Source: Chloroflexota bacterium (GTDB lineage: Bacteria; Chloroflexota; UBA6077; CF-72). From it: a stretch of DNA of 8,732 bases. The notes beneath the pieces were generated by a model that did no database searches, was not told where the DNA came from, and saw nothing but the letters and a program-made list of their open reading frames with translations. A program made the position numbers and the translations under genes. The stretch spans positions 1 through 8,732 of the forward strand of contig JAFAWJ010000479.1 of assembly GCA_019242065.1 (NCBI GenBank), written 5' to 3'. Numbering within the stretch: the first letter of the stretch is position 1; every line of letters begins with the position of its first letter. Positions 1 to 5,639 of this stretch are shown here, in pieces.

Positions 1-923
1 CTCGTCGGCTCTTTCTGGCAGTTGGGCAGCACGTTCCAGAATCCACCCGTGACATTGTTGACCAGCACCTGGTACTGCGCGTCCGTCGCCAGCCGCACCG
101 TGTCGACAACCGGTGGGGCGTCCACCACGTCGAGCGCGCCCGCCTCCAGCTGCGTGATCGCCGACTGGCTGTTCGAGAACACGGAGGTCACAATGCGGTC
201 CAGGTACGGCCGACCGGTCATCCAGTAATCCGGATTTTTGACCAGTGTCAGGTGATCGCCTTGCTGGTACTCCTGGAACTTGAACGGACCCGTGCCAACT
301 GGAGTGGCAAGACCAGCGGAGGCGAACGTCTCTGGGTCGATAATGTTGACGTACTGGATGAGGTCGAACGCGTCCGGCCAGGGGCGGTTGGCGGTAACGA
401 CGATGGTGTATCGGTCGGGGGTATCCCACGCGCTCATGGTCCGCGAGCGTCCGAGCATCGACGAGGCAACTTTGGGATCCTGCAGGCGCTGGAGGCTGAA
501 CTTGACGTCGTCGCTGGTCAGCTCACGACCGGTGTGGAACTTCACGCCCTGACGCAGGTGAAAGGTGATCTGCGTGTGGTCCGGGCTGACGTCCCAGCTC
601 TCCGCGAGCATCGGCCGTGGCTGGGTCGTCACGTCCTGGGCGATCAAGCGGTCCCAGACGCCCCATAGATTGTCCTGAGATATGGGTGCGACGGTCTCGC
701 CCTCCAGCGTGGGGTAGTCACCGATAATTCCCATCCGGAGCGTGCCGCCCGAGCGCGGCGTTGACGGCGTGCTGACGCTTGCCGCGCTGCTCGTCGGCGC
801 CGCGGCGCCTGGCGCCAGCGGAGCGCACGCCGCGCCCAGAACCGCGAGCCCGACAACGCCGACACTGCGCAACAGGTCGCGACGGGTCACGGTCGAAATA
901 TCGGCCGAGCTGGTGGTGGTCAC
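1..923 (-). CDS. ABC transporter substrate-binding protein, family 5 (peptide/nickel type), N-terminal part, truncated by window edge
   Basis: This is the extracytoplasmic lipoprotein that captures a solute, often an oligopeptide or a related molecule, and delivers it to an ABC permease. The first 307 codons are present; the C-terminal part lies beyond base 1. The GTG start at 923 is supported by GGGGAG five bases upstream. Residues 14-33 form a twin-arginine-like signal (TRRDLLR) and a hydrophobic stretch ending at Cys33. The lipobox is GAAC, with Leu one position earlier than usual. Residues 34-58 are a short Ala/Pro/Ser/Thr linker. The family 5 core follows: LAESWDVSPD at 107-116, FHLRQGVKFHTG at 121-132, DDVKFSLQRL at 139-148, and GTGPFKF at 210-216. 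The NPDYW motif at 230-234 is also typical of the family. Permease and ATPase genes would be expected further along the minus strand, outside the window. The gene is divergent from the IclR regulator, a plausible controller. Family assignment is firm; the substrate is unknown. Confidence 0.93.
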   Translation of the reverse strand, partial: MTTTSSADISTVTRRDLLRSVGVVGLAVLGAACAPLAPGAAAPTSSAASVSTPSTPRSGGTLRMGIIGDYPTLEGETVAPISQDNLWGVWDRLIAQDVTTQPRPMLAESWDVSPDHTQITFHLRQGVKFHTGRELTSDDVKFSLQRLQDPKVASSMLGRSRTMSAWDTPDRYTIVVTANRPWPDAFDLIQYVNIIDPETFASAGLATPVGTGPFKFQEYQQGDHLTLVKNPDYWMTGRPYLDRIVTSVFSNSQSAITQLEAGALDVVDAPPVVDTVRLATDAQYQVLVNNVTGGFWNVLPNCQKEPT

Positions 924-947
924 AGGTGCTCCCCTTCGACATCGCCG

Positions 948-976
948 ATGCTAGCCCGTGGTTGTCACCAGGTCAA
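948..976 (-). promoter_or_regulatory. Probable sigma-70-type promoter of the family 5 solute-binding protein gene
   Basis: Read on the minus strand, TTGACC (bases 976-971, 5/6 to the -35 consensus) is followed after exactly 17 bases by TAGCAT (953-948, 4/6 to the -10 consensus). Transcription would start near base 941, giving a leader of about 18 bases that contains the GGGGAG ribosome site. The match is by eye only. Confidence 0.55.
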
Positions 977-984
977 GCGAAAAA

Positions 985-1014
985 CGCGACAGCTATTGCG
1001 CTATGCGCGACAGC
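985..1014. repeat. Pair of 9-bp direct repeats, possible regulator site
   Basis: The sequence CGCGACAGC occurs at 985-993 and again at 1006-1014, 21 bp start to start, or two helical turns. Between and partly overlapping them is an imperfect inverted repeat, TTGCGC-TAT-GCGCGA (about 997-1010). The block lies just upstream of the -35 of the solute-binding gene promoter and upstream of the IclR start at 1035. It could bind an activator on one helix face, with the neighbouring IclR protein the natural candidate. Confidence 0.4.
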
Positions 1015-1034
1015 ACTGCTACGCTCGGCGGGCG

Positions 1035-1808
1035 ATGCCGGCAACGCTCCTGCGCAGCAGCGCGCGGACTGGGAATGCGACGGCCGATCGCGCGATCGAG
1101 ATCCTGCTTCTGTTCGACGAACAGCGGCTCAGCCTCTCAGCCGAGGACATCAGCCGCCGGCTGAAGACGCATCGCAGCACGGCCTATCGCTATCTCCAGA
1201 GCTTGCTCGGCTATGGACTGCTGGAGGAAGACGTCGCCGGTGCCTACCGCCTCGGTCCACGCGTGCTGCAGCTCGCGCGCCTGTTTCGGCGCGGAGTTGG
1301 CCTGTCGGAACTGGCGCTGCCGACGATGTACGACCTGGCCGACAGGACGACCGAGACCGTCCTGCTGACACGGCTGTTTGACGAGCAGGTGGTGTGTCTG
1401 GAGCGTGTCGATCGCGGCGATCAGGTAATTCGGATCGTCTACGAGCGCGGCCAGATTCTGCCGGTGACCGTCCACATGGGCGCGTCGGCGCGGGTTCTGC
1501 TGGCCTATCTGCCACCCGAACGCCAGCGAGCGATTCTCAGTGGTGTTGCAGGGCTGCGGCTGTCGGCCACGCTGCGTGAGTTGAGCGCGATACGCGCCGC
1601 CGGCCACGCGGTCGCCGGTCCGGATCCAGAGACACACGTCCGCGGCGTGGCGGCGCCGGTGTTCGACGCCGACGGCAGCGTGCGCGCCGCGCTCGGCGTC
1701 GTGGCCCCCAGCTTTCGAATTCCGGACGAAGTCCTGAGCACGTATGTGGACCTGGTTGTCCAGGCTGCTGCCGCCATTTCGGATCAGCTCGCGGCTCTGG
1801 ACCGTTGA
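1035..1808 (+). CDS. IclR-family transcriptional regulator
   Basis: DNA-binding regulator of small-molecule catabolism, 257 aa from the ATG at 1035, the usual family length. The N-terminal winged helix spans about residues 15-75, with the recognition region EDISRRLKTHRSTAYRYLQSL at about 37-57 and wing YRLGPRVLQLA at 71-81. The C-terminal effector domain covers about 90-250. It includes VHMGASARVLLAYLPPERQ (147-164) and VRGVAAPVFDADGSVRAALGV (202-222), both hallmarks of IclR proteins. An in-frame ATG at 948 would add 29 Arg-rich residues and run through the divergent promoter, so 1035 is preferred. The ribosome site there is weak (GGCGGG at 1027-1032). The monooxygenase gene starts 24 nt after the stop, so the two are probably cotranscribed. 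The divergent solute-binding gene is the other likely target. The effector is unknown. Confidence 0.9.
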   Translation: MPATLLRSSARTGNATADRAIEILLLFDEQRLSLSAEDISRRLKTHRSTAYRYLQSLLGYGLLEEDVAGAYRLGPRVLQLARLFRRGVGLSELALPTMYDLADRTTETVLLTRLFDEQVVCLERVDRGDQVIRIVYERGQILPVTVHMGASARVLLAYLPPERQRAILSGVAGLRLSATLRELSAIRAAGHAVAGPDPETHVRGVAAPVFDADGSVRAALGVVAPSFRIPDEVLSTYVDLVVQAAAAISDQLAALDR

Positions 1809-1832
1809 GACTATCAATTGTCTAAGAGGAGC

Positions 1833-2933
1833 ATGGCACCCGTGCTTGAATTCGGCATCTTCGATCATCTCGAGCGCCAGCACGAGATCGGGCTCGAGCG
1901 AGAATTCGACGAGCGTTTACGGCTGATCAGCCGCGCCGACGAGCTCGGGTTCTATGGCTATCACCTGGCGGAGCACCACCAGTCGCCGTTGTGCATGGCA
2001 CCGTCGCAGAACGTCTTTCTCGCGGCGGCGGCGCGTCAGACGCACCGGATCAAACTGGGCACGCTCGTGCACCTGCTCCCGCTGTATCACCCGCTGCGCT
2101 TCATCGAAGAAGTCTGCATGTTAGATAACCTGAGCCAGGGCCGGTTGCAGATCGGCCTGGGCCGCGGCATCACCGCCATCGAGCATACGTACTGGGGCCT
2201 GAGCCCGAGTGACGCCCAGCGCCGCTATGCGGAGACGCTGGCGATCATCGTCCAGGGCTTCGCCAGCGACACCCTCACCTACCACGGCGAGTTCTATGAT
2301 TTCGACCGGATTCCGCTCGAGTTGAGCCCTATGCAGAAGCCGCACCCGCCCTTCTGGTATGCCTCAGGAAGTCCGGAGTATGCCGCTCAGGAAGGGCTGC
2401 ACTTCGTGTCTCGCGGGGGCGCTGGCCTGCCGCGGGTGATGGCACGCTACTCCGAGATTTTCGACCAGAACCGGCACCGTGCCGATCGGCTGAATCCGCA
2501 GGTCCAGGAGCCATGGCAGGGTAGCTCGCGCCACATTTTTGTCGCGGATACCGATGCCGAGGCGGAACGGGTGGCGCGCCAGGCGTGGTCCGTCTACCAG
2601 GACAACTTCGCCAAACGGGGCATGGACGGACCTGGTCCCGAGACGCGGCCGGACGGCACACAGGTACCCGTGCCAGCCGGTGGACCCGGCACGACGGCCG
2701 GCCGCGATTTTGACCATGCGTTGCGCTTCGAGGCGGCGCTGGTCGGCTCGCCTGAGACAATTCGTGCGTACGTGCAGCGGTATGCCGAAGAGTCCGGCGC
2801 CAACTATTTCATGGCCGCGTTTCAGTGGGGAAGCCTCACACATGAACAGGCGCTGCACTCGCTGGAACTGTTCGCGACCGAGGTGATGCCAGGGCTCGAG
2901 ACCACTTCCAGCGGAGCGGCACGTCAGGTGTAG
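1833..2933 (+). CDS. LLM-class (luciferase-like) flavin-dependent monooxygenase
   Basis: Predicted cytoplasmic oxidoreductase of the bacterial luciferase-like superfamily. Members use reduced flavin (FMNH2 or F420H2) to oxidise or reduce small organic molecules. It has 366 aa counted from ATG 1833. Family features include LEFGIFDHLE (5-14), GFYGYHLAEHH (39-49), LPLYHPLRFIEEVCMLDNLSQGR (82-104), GLGRGI (108-113), and PHPPFWYASGSPE (170-182). The C-terminal LTHEQALHSLELFATEVMP (335-353) is also typical. A Gly/Pro-rich insert lies at about 265-290. The start is uncertain. TTG 1818 lacks a ribosome site. ATG 1833 has AGAGGAG only one base away, and GTG 1842 has the same AGGAG at 10 bases. The gene follows the IclR gene by 24 nt, so it is likely under IclR control. 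Its stop overlaps the 3' end of the convergent lyase gene. Substrate and cofactor type are not readable; a light-producing role is not implied. Confidence 0.92.
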   Translation: MAPVLEFGIFDHLERQHEIGLEREFDERLRLISRADELGFYGYHLAEHHQSPLCMAPSQNVFLAAAARQTHRIKLGTLVHLLPLYHPLRFIEEVCMLDNLSQGRLQIGLGRGITAIEHTYWGLSPSDAQRRYAETLAIIVQGFASDTLTYHGEFYDFDRIPLELSPMQKPHPPFWYASGSPEYAAQEGLHFVSRGGAGLPRVMARYSEIFDQNRHRADRLNPQVQEPWQGSSRHIFVADTDAEAERVARQAWSVYQDNFAKRGMDGPGPETRPDGTQVPVPAGGPGTTAGRDFDHALRFEAALVGSPETIRAYVQRYAEESGANYFMAAFQWGSLTHEQALHSLELFATEVMPGLETTSSGAARQV

Positions 2934-3784
2934 CGCTTCTCCAGTTCGTCGAGCGCGGGCTTGCCAACCAGACGCTGGCGTTCGGCGAACGCAGCCACCA
3001 GCGACGGGTCTTCGTCGAGTCGTTGCGTCTCGCGCAGGACGGTGAGCGCCCGCTGCATGCCGACCAGTGCGCCTTGCAGCGCCGCATTCGCGTATAGCAC
3101 GATTGCGTATCCACACTCGCCTAGCTCGCGCGCACTGACGATCGGCGTCTTGCCGCCGATGACCATGTTGATGAGTTGCGGTGGTTGCAGACGTTGCGGC
3201 AACGCCCGGATCTCCTCGGCGGTTTGGGGTGCCTCGACGAACAACAGGTCGGCGCCGGCTTCGGCGAAGGCCTGGGCGCGCTCGATGGCCGACTCGAATC
3301 CATACACGGTGCGTGCATCGGTGCGCGCCATCACCAGCAGGTCGGCGTCGCGGCGCGCATCGACGGCCGCCTTGATCTTGCCCACCATCTCGGCGGTATC
3401 GATGACGGCCTGGCCACTGAAGTGACCACACCGCTTGGGGTTGACCTGGTCTTCGAGCTGCACGCAGTCGGCACCGGCGCGCTCCAGCACGCGGATGGTC
3501 TGGCGCACGTTGAGCGCGTTGCCGAAGCCGGTGTCGGCGTCCACGATCAGCGGGAGCTCCACCGCGTCGCGAATCCGACTGGTGTGTTCGGCGATCTCCG
3601 CCAGGCCCATGAAGGCCTGGTCCGGCAGGCCGAGCTGCATATTGGTCACGCCCGCGCCGCTGACGTAGATTGCCTCGAAGCCCAGGTCGGCGATCACGCG
3701 GGCGGACAGCGCATTGAAGGCGCCCGGCACCAGCGCGCCGCGACGCGCGTCGACCATGGCGCGCAAGGCTTGCCCGGAGTTCAT
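2924..3784 (-). CDS. Isocitrate lyase/PEP mutase superfamily C-C lyase (methylisocitrate/dimethylmalate lyase-like or oxaloacetate decarboxylase-like)
   Basis: Mg2+-dependent TIM-barrel enzyme of the ICL/PEPM superfamily, 286 aa, normal for the small (PrpB-like) members. Visible motifs are IYVSGAG (39-45), the metal-binding DADTGFG (82-88), the ED pair at 111-112, KRCGH at 117-121, and VMARTDA (151-157). INMVIGGKTP follows at 205-214. The Cys119 loop is the catalytic acid of isocitrate and methylisocitrate lyases and is missing in phosphonate-forming PEP mutases. Cleavage of a 2-hydroxy di- or tricarboxylate to pyruvate or a related product is therefore favoured. The ATG at 3784 is the best start although its ribosome site is weak (GGAG, 12 bases away); extending to 3877 would overlap the TetR gene. 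The TetR gene ends 34 nt upstream on the same strand, suggesting cotranscription. The 3' end overlaps the convergent monooxygenase gene by 10 bp. Exact substrate unknown. Confidence 0.9.
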   Translation of the reverse strand: MNSGQALRAMVDARRGALVPGAFNALSARVIADLGFEAIYVSGAGVTNMQLGLPDQAFMGLAEIAEHTSRIRDAVELPLIVDADTGFGNALNVRQTIRVLERAGADCVQLEDQVNPKRCGHFSGQAVIDTAEMVGKIKAAVDARRDADLLVMARTDARTVYGFESAIERAQAFAEAGADLLFVEAPQTAEEIRALPQRLQPPQLINMVIGGKTPIVSARELGECGYAIVLYANAALQGALVGMQRALTVLRETQRLDEDPSLVAAFAERQRLVGKPALDELEKRYT

Positions 3785-3818
3785 GTGATGTGGACGCTCC
3801 GGTGGACTCGCATCGCCT

Positions 3819-4508
3819 CTAAGTATCGCCCTCCGTCGGCGGCACGGCGATTGCGGATTGGGGACGCGCTCCACCACCCAGTGACGCGCCGATGAAGGCG
3901 AGCGTCTGGGCCTCCAGTTGCAGCTTCTGGCGATCTGAGAGTGAGTGGAGTGGCCCGCGGAGCAGCACCGCGAGGCCGTGGACAGCCGCCCAGGTCGGAT
4001 ACTCGACGTCGGGTCGACGCGCGGGGTCCAGCAGACCCGCCTCGACCAGCTCGTCGAGAGCAGCTTTCAAATGGTCGAATGGCGCCGGTGTGACGGTGGC
4101 GGCGGGTGAGTGGTCCTGGGTGGCCGCGAAGGCGGTATCGAACAGGCCTGGCTCGGTGCGCGCGAACTCGAGGTAGGCGCGGCCGACCGCTTGCAGTCGC
4201 CGCTGCGCGCCGGACCGCGTGCCGCGGCGGGCACGCACCTGGCGCGTCCGGTCGGCCATGCGCTGAGCCAGGCGTGCGACCGCGGCGTCGCTGACGGCGG
4301 CGAGGAACGCGTCTCGATCTGCGAAATGTCGGTAGGCGGCATTGGGAACGACCCCGACTAGGCGCGTCACTTCGCGGAGGACCACGGCGTCGGGTCCGCC
4401 GGTGCGGGCCAGCTCGAGGCCGGCGTTGACGAGGGCAGCCCGCACGGTACCGCGCGGGCGCGGTCCGCGACGCGAGCGAGGGCCAGAGGGTGGGTCAGCG
4501 GCGACCAC
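3819..4508 (-). CDS. TetR/AcrR-family transcriptional regulator with WHG-type C-terminal domain
   Basis: One-component repressor, 229 aa, helical. The N-terminal TetR DNA-binding domain spans about residues 20-68: VRAALVNAGLELARTGG, then the helix-turn-helix LREVTRLVGVVPNAAYRHF at 44-62, then ADRDAFLAAV. The ligand/dimer domain carries RAYLEFARTEPGLFDTAF (110-127) and WAAVHGLAVLL (173-183). These resemble TetR proteins whose C-terminal domain is named after its WHG motif. The first 20 residues are Arg/Pro-rich. The start is GTG 4508 with no clear ribosome site; a perfect TATAAT lies only 8 bases upstream, so the message may be leaderless. Two palindromes between this gene and the divergent transcription unit are the obvious operators, implying autorepression. 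The lyase gene follows 34 nt downstream and probably shares the transcript. The ligand is unknown. Confidence 0.9.
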   Translation of the reverse strand: MVAADPPSGPRSRRGPRPRGTVRAALVNAGLELARTGGPDAVVLREVTRLVGVVPNAAYRHFADRDAFLAAVSDAAVARLAQRMADRTRQVRARRGTRSGAQRRLQAVGRAYLEFARTEPGLFDTAFAATQDHSPAATVTPAPFDHLKAALDELVEAGLLDPARRPDVEYPTWAAVHGLAVLLRGPLHSLSDRQKLQLEAQTLAFIGASLGGGARPQSAIAVPPTEGDT

Positions 4509-4516
4509 TACCCGAA

Positions 4517-4522
4517 ATTATA
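4517..4522 (-). promoter_or_regulatory. Perfect -10 element for the TetR gene
   Basis: The minus strand reads TATAAT at 4522-4517, directly beside operator 1 (4523-4537). No good -35 is found at 16-18 bases. The expected start of transcription, about 4509-4510, falls at or next to the GTG start at 4508. Confidence 0.5.
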
Positions 4523-4537
4523 GTGGACAACGTCCAC
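4523..4537. promoter_or_regulatory. Palindromic operator 1 (probable TetR site)
   Basis: GTGGAC-AAC-GTCCAC is a perfect 6+6 bp inverted repeat around a 3-bp centre. It abuts the -10 of the TetR gene and overlaps the -35 of the rightward promoter, so occupancy would block both. An almost identical copy lies 28 bp to the right. Confidence 0.75.
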
Positions 4538-4552
4538 AAATGAGTCTAGAGT
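4524..4552 (+). promoter_or_regulatory. Probable rightward promoter (methyltransferase remnant and membrane protein)
   Basis: TGGACA at 4524-4529 (5/6 to the -35 consensus) and TAGAGT at 4547-4552 (4/6 to the -10 consensus) are separated by 17 bp. The -35 lies within operator 1 and the -10 touches operator 2, a standard arrangement for repression. The match is by eye only. Confidence 0.5.
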
Positions 4553-4565
4553 GGACAGTGTCCAC
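4551..4565. promoter_or_regulatory. Palindromic operator 2 (probable TetR site)
   Basis: GTGGAC-AGT-GTCCAC is a perfect 6+6 bp inverted repeat matching operator 1 in both arms, with A before and A after in each copy. It covers the end of the -10 and the presumed start of the rightward transcript. Confidence 0.75.
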
Positions 4566-4594
4566 ATTCGTGTGTGTTGAGAGGACCTTCTGCG

Positions 4595-5024
4595 ATGACA
4601 GATACCCTCGACGGCGTCCGCGACCACGGCCTCGGCGGCCCGGCCCGCTACCTGACCGAACGCACACGCCAGAGCGCGTTGCTGACCTTTGAGTCCGCCA
4701 GCGCGCTCGCGCTTCCCTTTGACGACGGCCGCTTTGAGCCGTGTTGCTCCAGCACGTGGCGATGAACATCGCCGAGCGTCGCCGCTTGTACGCCGAGCTA
4801 CGCCGCGTGCTCAGGCCCTACGAACGCTTCGGCACCGTCGACGTCGTCTCGCTCGACGGCGAGCCCGCGTACCCGCTGCCCTGGGCGCGAACGCTCGCCA
4901 CCAGCTTTCTGCTCACCTCGGCGTCGTGATGGGTGCGGACTTCCTGCAGCTGTTCGCAAACCTGGCCCGAAGTCTCACCGACGGGCGGCTTGGAATTCTG
5001 ACCGCGGTCTTCGAGCCCGCGTAG
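4595..5024 (+). pseudogene. Decayed class I SAM-dependent methyltransferase
   Basis: Three reading frames in succession carry pieces of one methyltransferase. Frame A (ATG 4595, AGAGGA nine bases upstream, stop at 4763-4765) reads GLGGPARYL, a remnant of the SAM-binding glycine loop. It then jumps to LTERT, ending in ALALPFDDGRFE. Frame B, entered near 4738-4741 by what looks like loss of one base, reads VLLQHVAMNIAERRRLYAEL. It continues to PLPWARTLATSFLLT and stops at 4927-4929. Frame C then reads HLGVVMGADF and LARSLTDGRLGILTAVFEPA, stopping at 5022-5024. Compared with intact family members as I remember them (about 250-280 aa), three parts are missing. These are most of the N-terminus, about 20-25 residues after the glycine loop, and some 45-60 residues before LGVVMG. 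No functional enzyme is expected. A good ribosome site and operators remain in front. Confidence 0.85.
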
Positions 5025-5030
5025 TCACAG

Positions 5031-5050
5031 ATTGAATGATTGATTGATTG
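5031..5050 (+). repeat. Short tetranucleotide repeat (ATTG)
   Basis: Five tandem 4-bp units, ATTG-AATG-ATTG-ATTG-ATTG, fill the gap between the methyltransferase remnant and the membrane protein start. It is low-complexity and too short to call a contingency locus. Confidence 0.5.
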
Positions 5051-5058
5051 GACATCAC

Positions 5059-5583
5059 ATGTCAGTCGCCACAATTTTTGAGATTCAACTGATCGTCGGT
5101 TTCGTCCCCTGGCTGCTGTGCGTCGGCGCGTACGTCTGGCCCAGCCTGCGGGCGATGGACCGCGTGGCCGCGCAGCGCGCGATCGCCACACTGCACAGTT
5201 TTCGCTTTTTCGGCCTGGTCTTTCTGATTCCCGGCGTCGTCGGCATCAACCTGCCGCTCGGCTTCGCCGCCTTCGCCGCCTACGGCGATTTCGCCACGGG
5301 CGTGCTGGCGATGCTCGCACTCCTGACCATCCGCGTGCGTCCGCTGTTCTGGATGTGTGTCGTCGCCTTCAACGTGGTAGGCATGCTCGACATCCTCGTC
5401 GACTATTACCACGCCATCCAGTTCGACCTCCCATCACGTGCAGGTCAACTGGGCGCGGCCTACGCCATCCCCATCCTGTACGTGCCGCTGCTGGTGATCA
5501 CCCACGTCGTGTCCGTCTACCTCCTGGCGCGCCCCCAGCCCAAATCAGTTCGCCTCCTGGCCAGCGCCCCGTCCGCCTCTTGA
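5059..5583 (+). CDS. Small multi-pass membrane protein of unknown function
   Basis: I do not recognise the family. The protein has 174 aa from the ATG at 5059 and is strongly hydrophobic, with four or five probable membrane segments at about 8-28, 50-75, 78-92, 95-118 and 133-157. Two features stand out. A charged cytoplasm-like loop with a His (RAMDRVAAQRAIATLHSFRF) lies at 31-50, and an acidic DILVDYYHAIQFD segment lies at 111-123. The tail after 158 is short, polar and Pro/Ser-rich. A TTG at 5044 would add five residues but is less likely; the ribosome site is poor (TGGA). It begins 34 nt after the methyltransferase remnant and has no obvious promoter of its own. It is probably transcribed from the operator-controlled promoter at 4524-4552 and repressed by the TetR protein. 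GC use is like its neighbours and the reading frame is intact, so it is likely a real gene. Confidence 0.75.
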   Translation: MSVATIFEIQLIVGFVPWLLCVGAYVWPSLRAMDRVAAQRAIATLHSFRFFGLVFLIPGVVGINLPLGFAAFAAYGDFATGVLAMLALLTIRVRPLFWMCVVAFNVVGMLDILVDYYHAIQFDLPSRAGQLGAAYAIPILYVPLLVITHVVSVYLLARPQPKSVRLLASAPSAS

Positions 5584-5612
5584 GAAATTCGAGCTAACTC
5601 CCCGCCGACGCG

Positions 5613-5635
5613 GCCGGGCGCTGCGTTGGCCTGGC
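5613..5635. terminator. Stem-loop between convergent genes, weak terminator candidate
   Basis: On the plus strand GCCGGGC (5613-5619) pairs with GCCTGGC (5629-5635) over a 9-base loop, seven pairs including one G-U. It lies in the 56-bp gap between the membrane protein stop and the GntR-type gene stop, where a terminator is expected. No U-tract follows, so this is tentative. Confidence 0.3.
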
Positions 5636-5639
5636 ACGC

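Noticed and set aside
252..668. Plus-strand frames in the first 700 bases
   Set aside because: The minus-strand frame encodes an unmistakable family 5 solute-binding protein throughout this stretch.
1137..1883. 248-codon minus-strand frame opposite the IclR gene
   Set aside because: It is a mirror of a well-supported IclR gene, with no domain signature or ribosome site.
1833..2933. Possible bioluminescence gene
   Set aside because: Luciferase-like proteins are a broad oxidoreductase family, and there are no fatty-acid reductase or second-subunit genes beside it.
2364..3431. Long open frame on the minus strand (355 codons) crossing the monooxygenase and lyase genes
   Set aside because: It is Arg-rich, shows no family resemblance, and overlaps two genes with clear conserved motifs. 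It is a shadow frame of GC-rich coding DNA.
2924..3784. Phosphonate biosynthesis start (PEP mutase)
   Set aside because: The catalytic Cys of the lyase-type KRCGH motif is present and no phosphonopyruvate decarboxylase or transaminase is nearby.
3176..3895. 239-codon plus-strand frame opposite the lyase gene
   Set aside because: It is antisense to the conserved lyase, which explains the openness; the His/Val/Gly-rich product resembles nothing known to me.
5031..5050. Phase-variable repeat
   Set aside because: There are only about five 4-bp units, one of them imperfect, outside the coding frame; too short to support slippage control.
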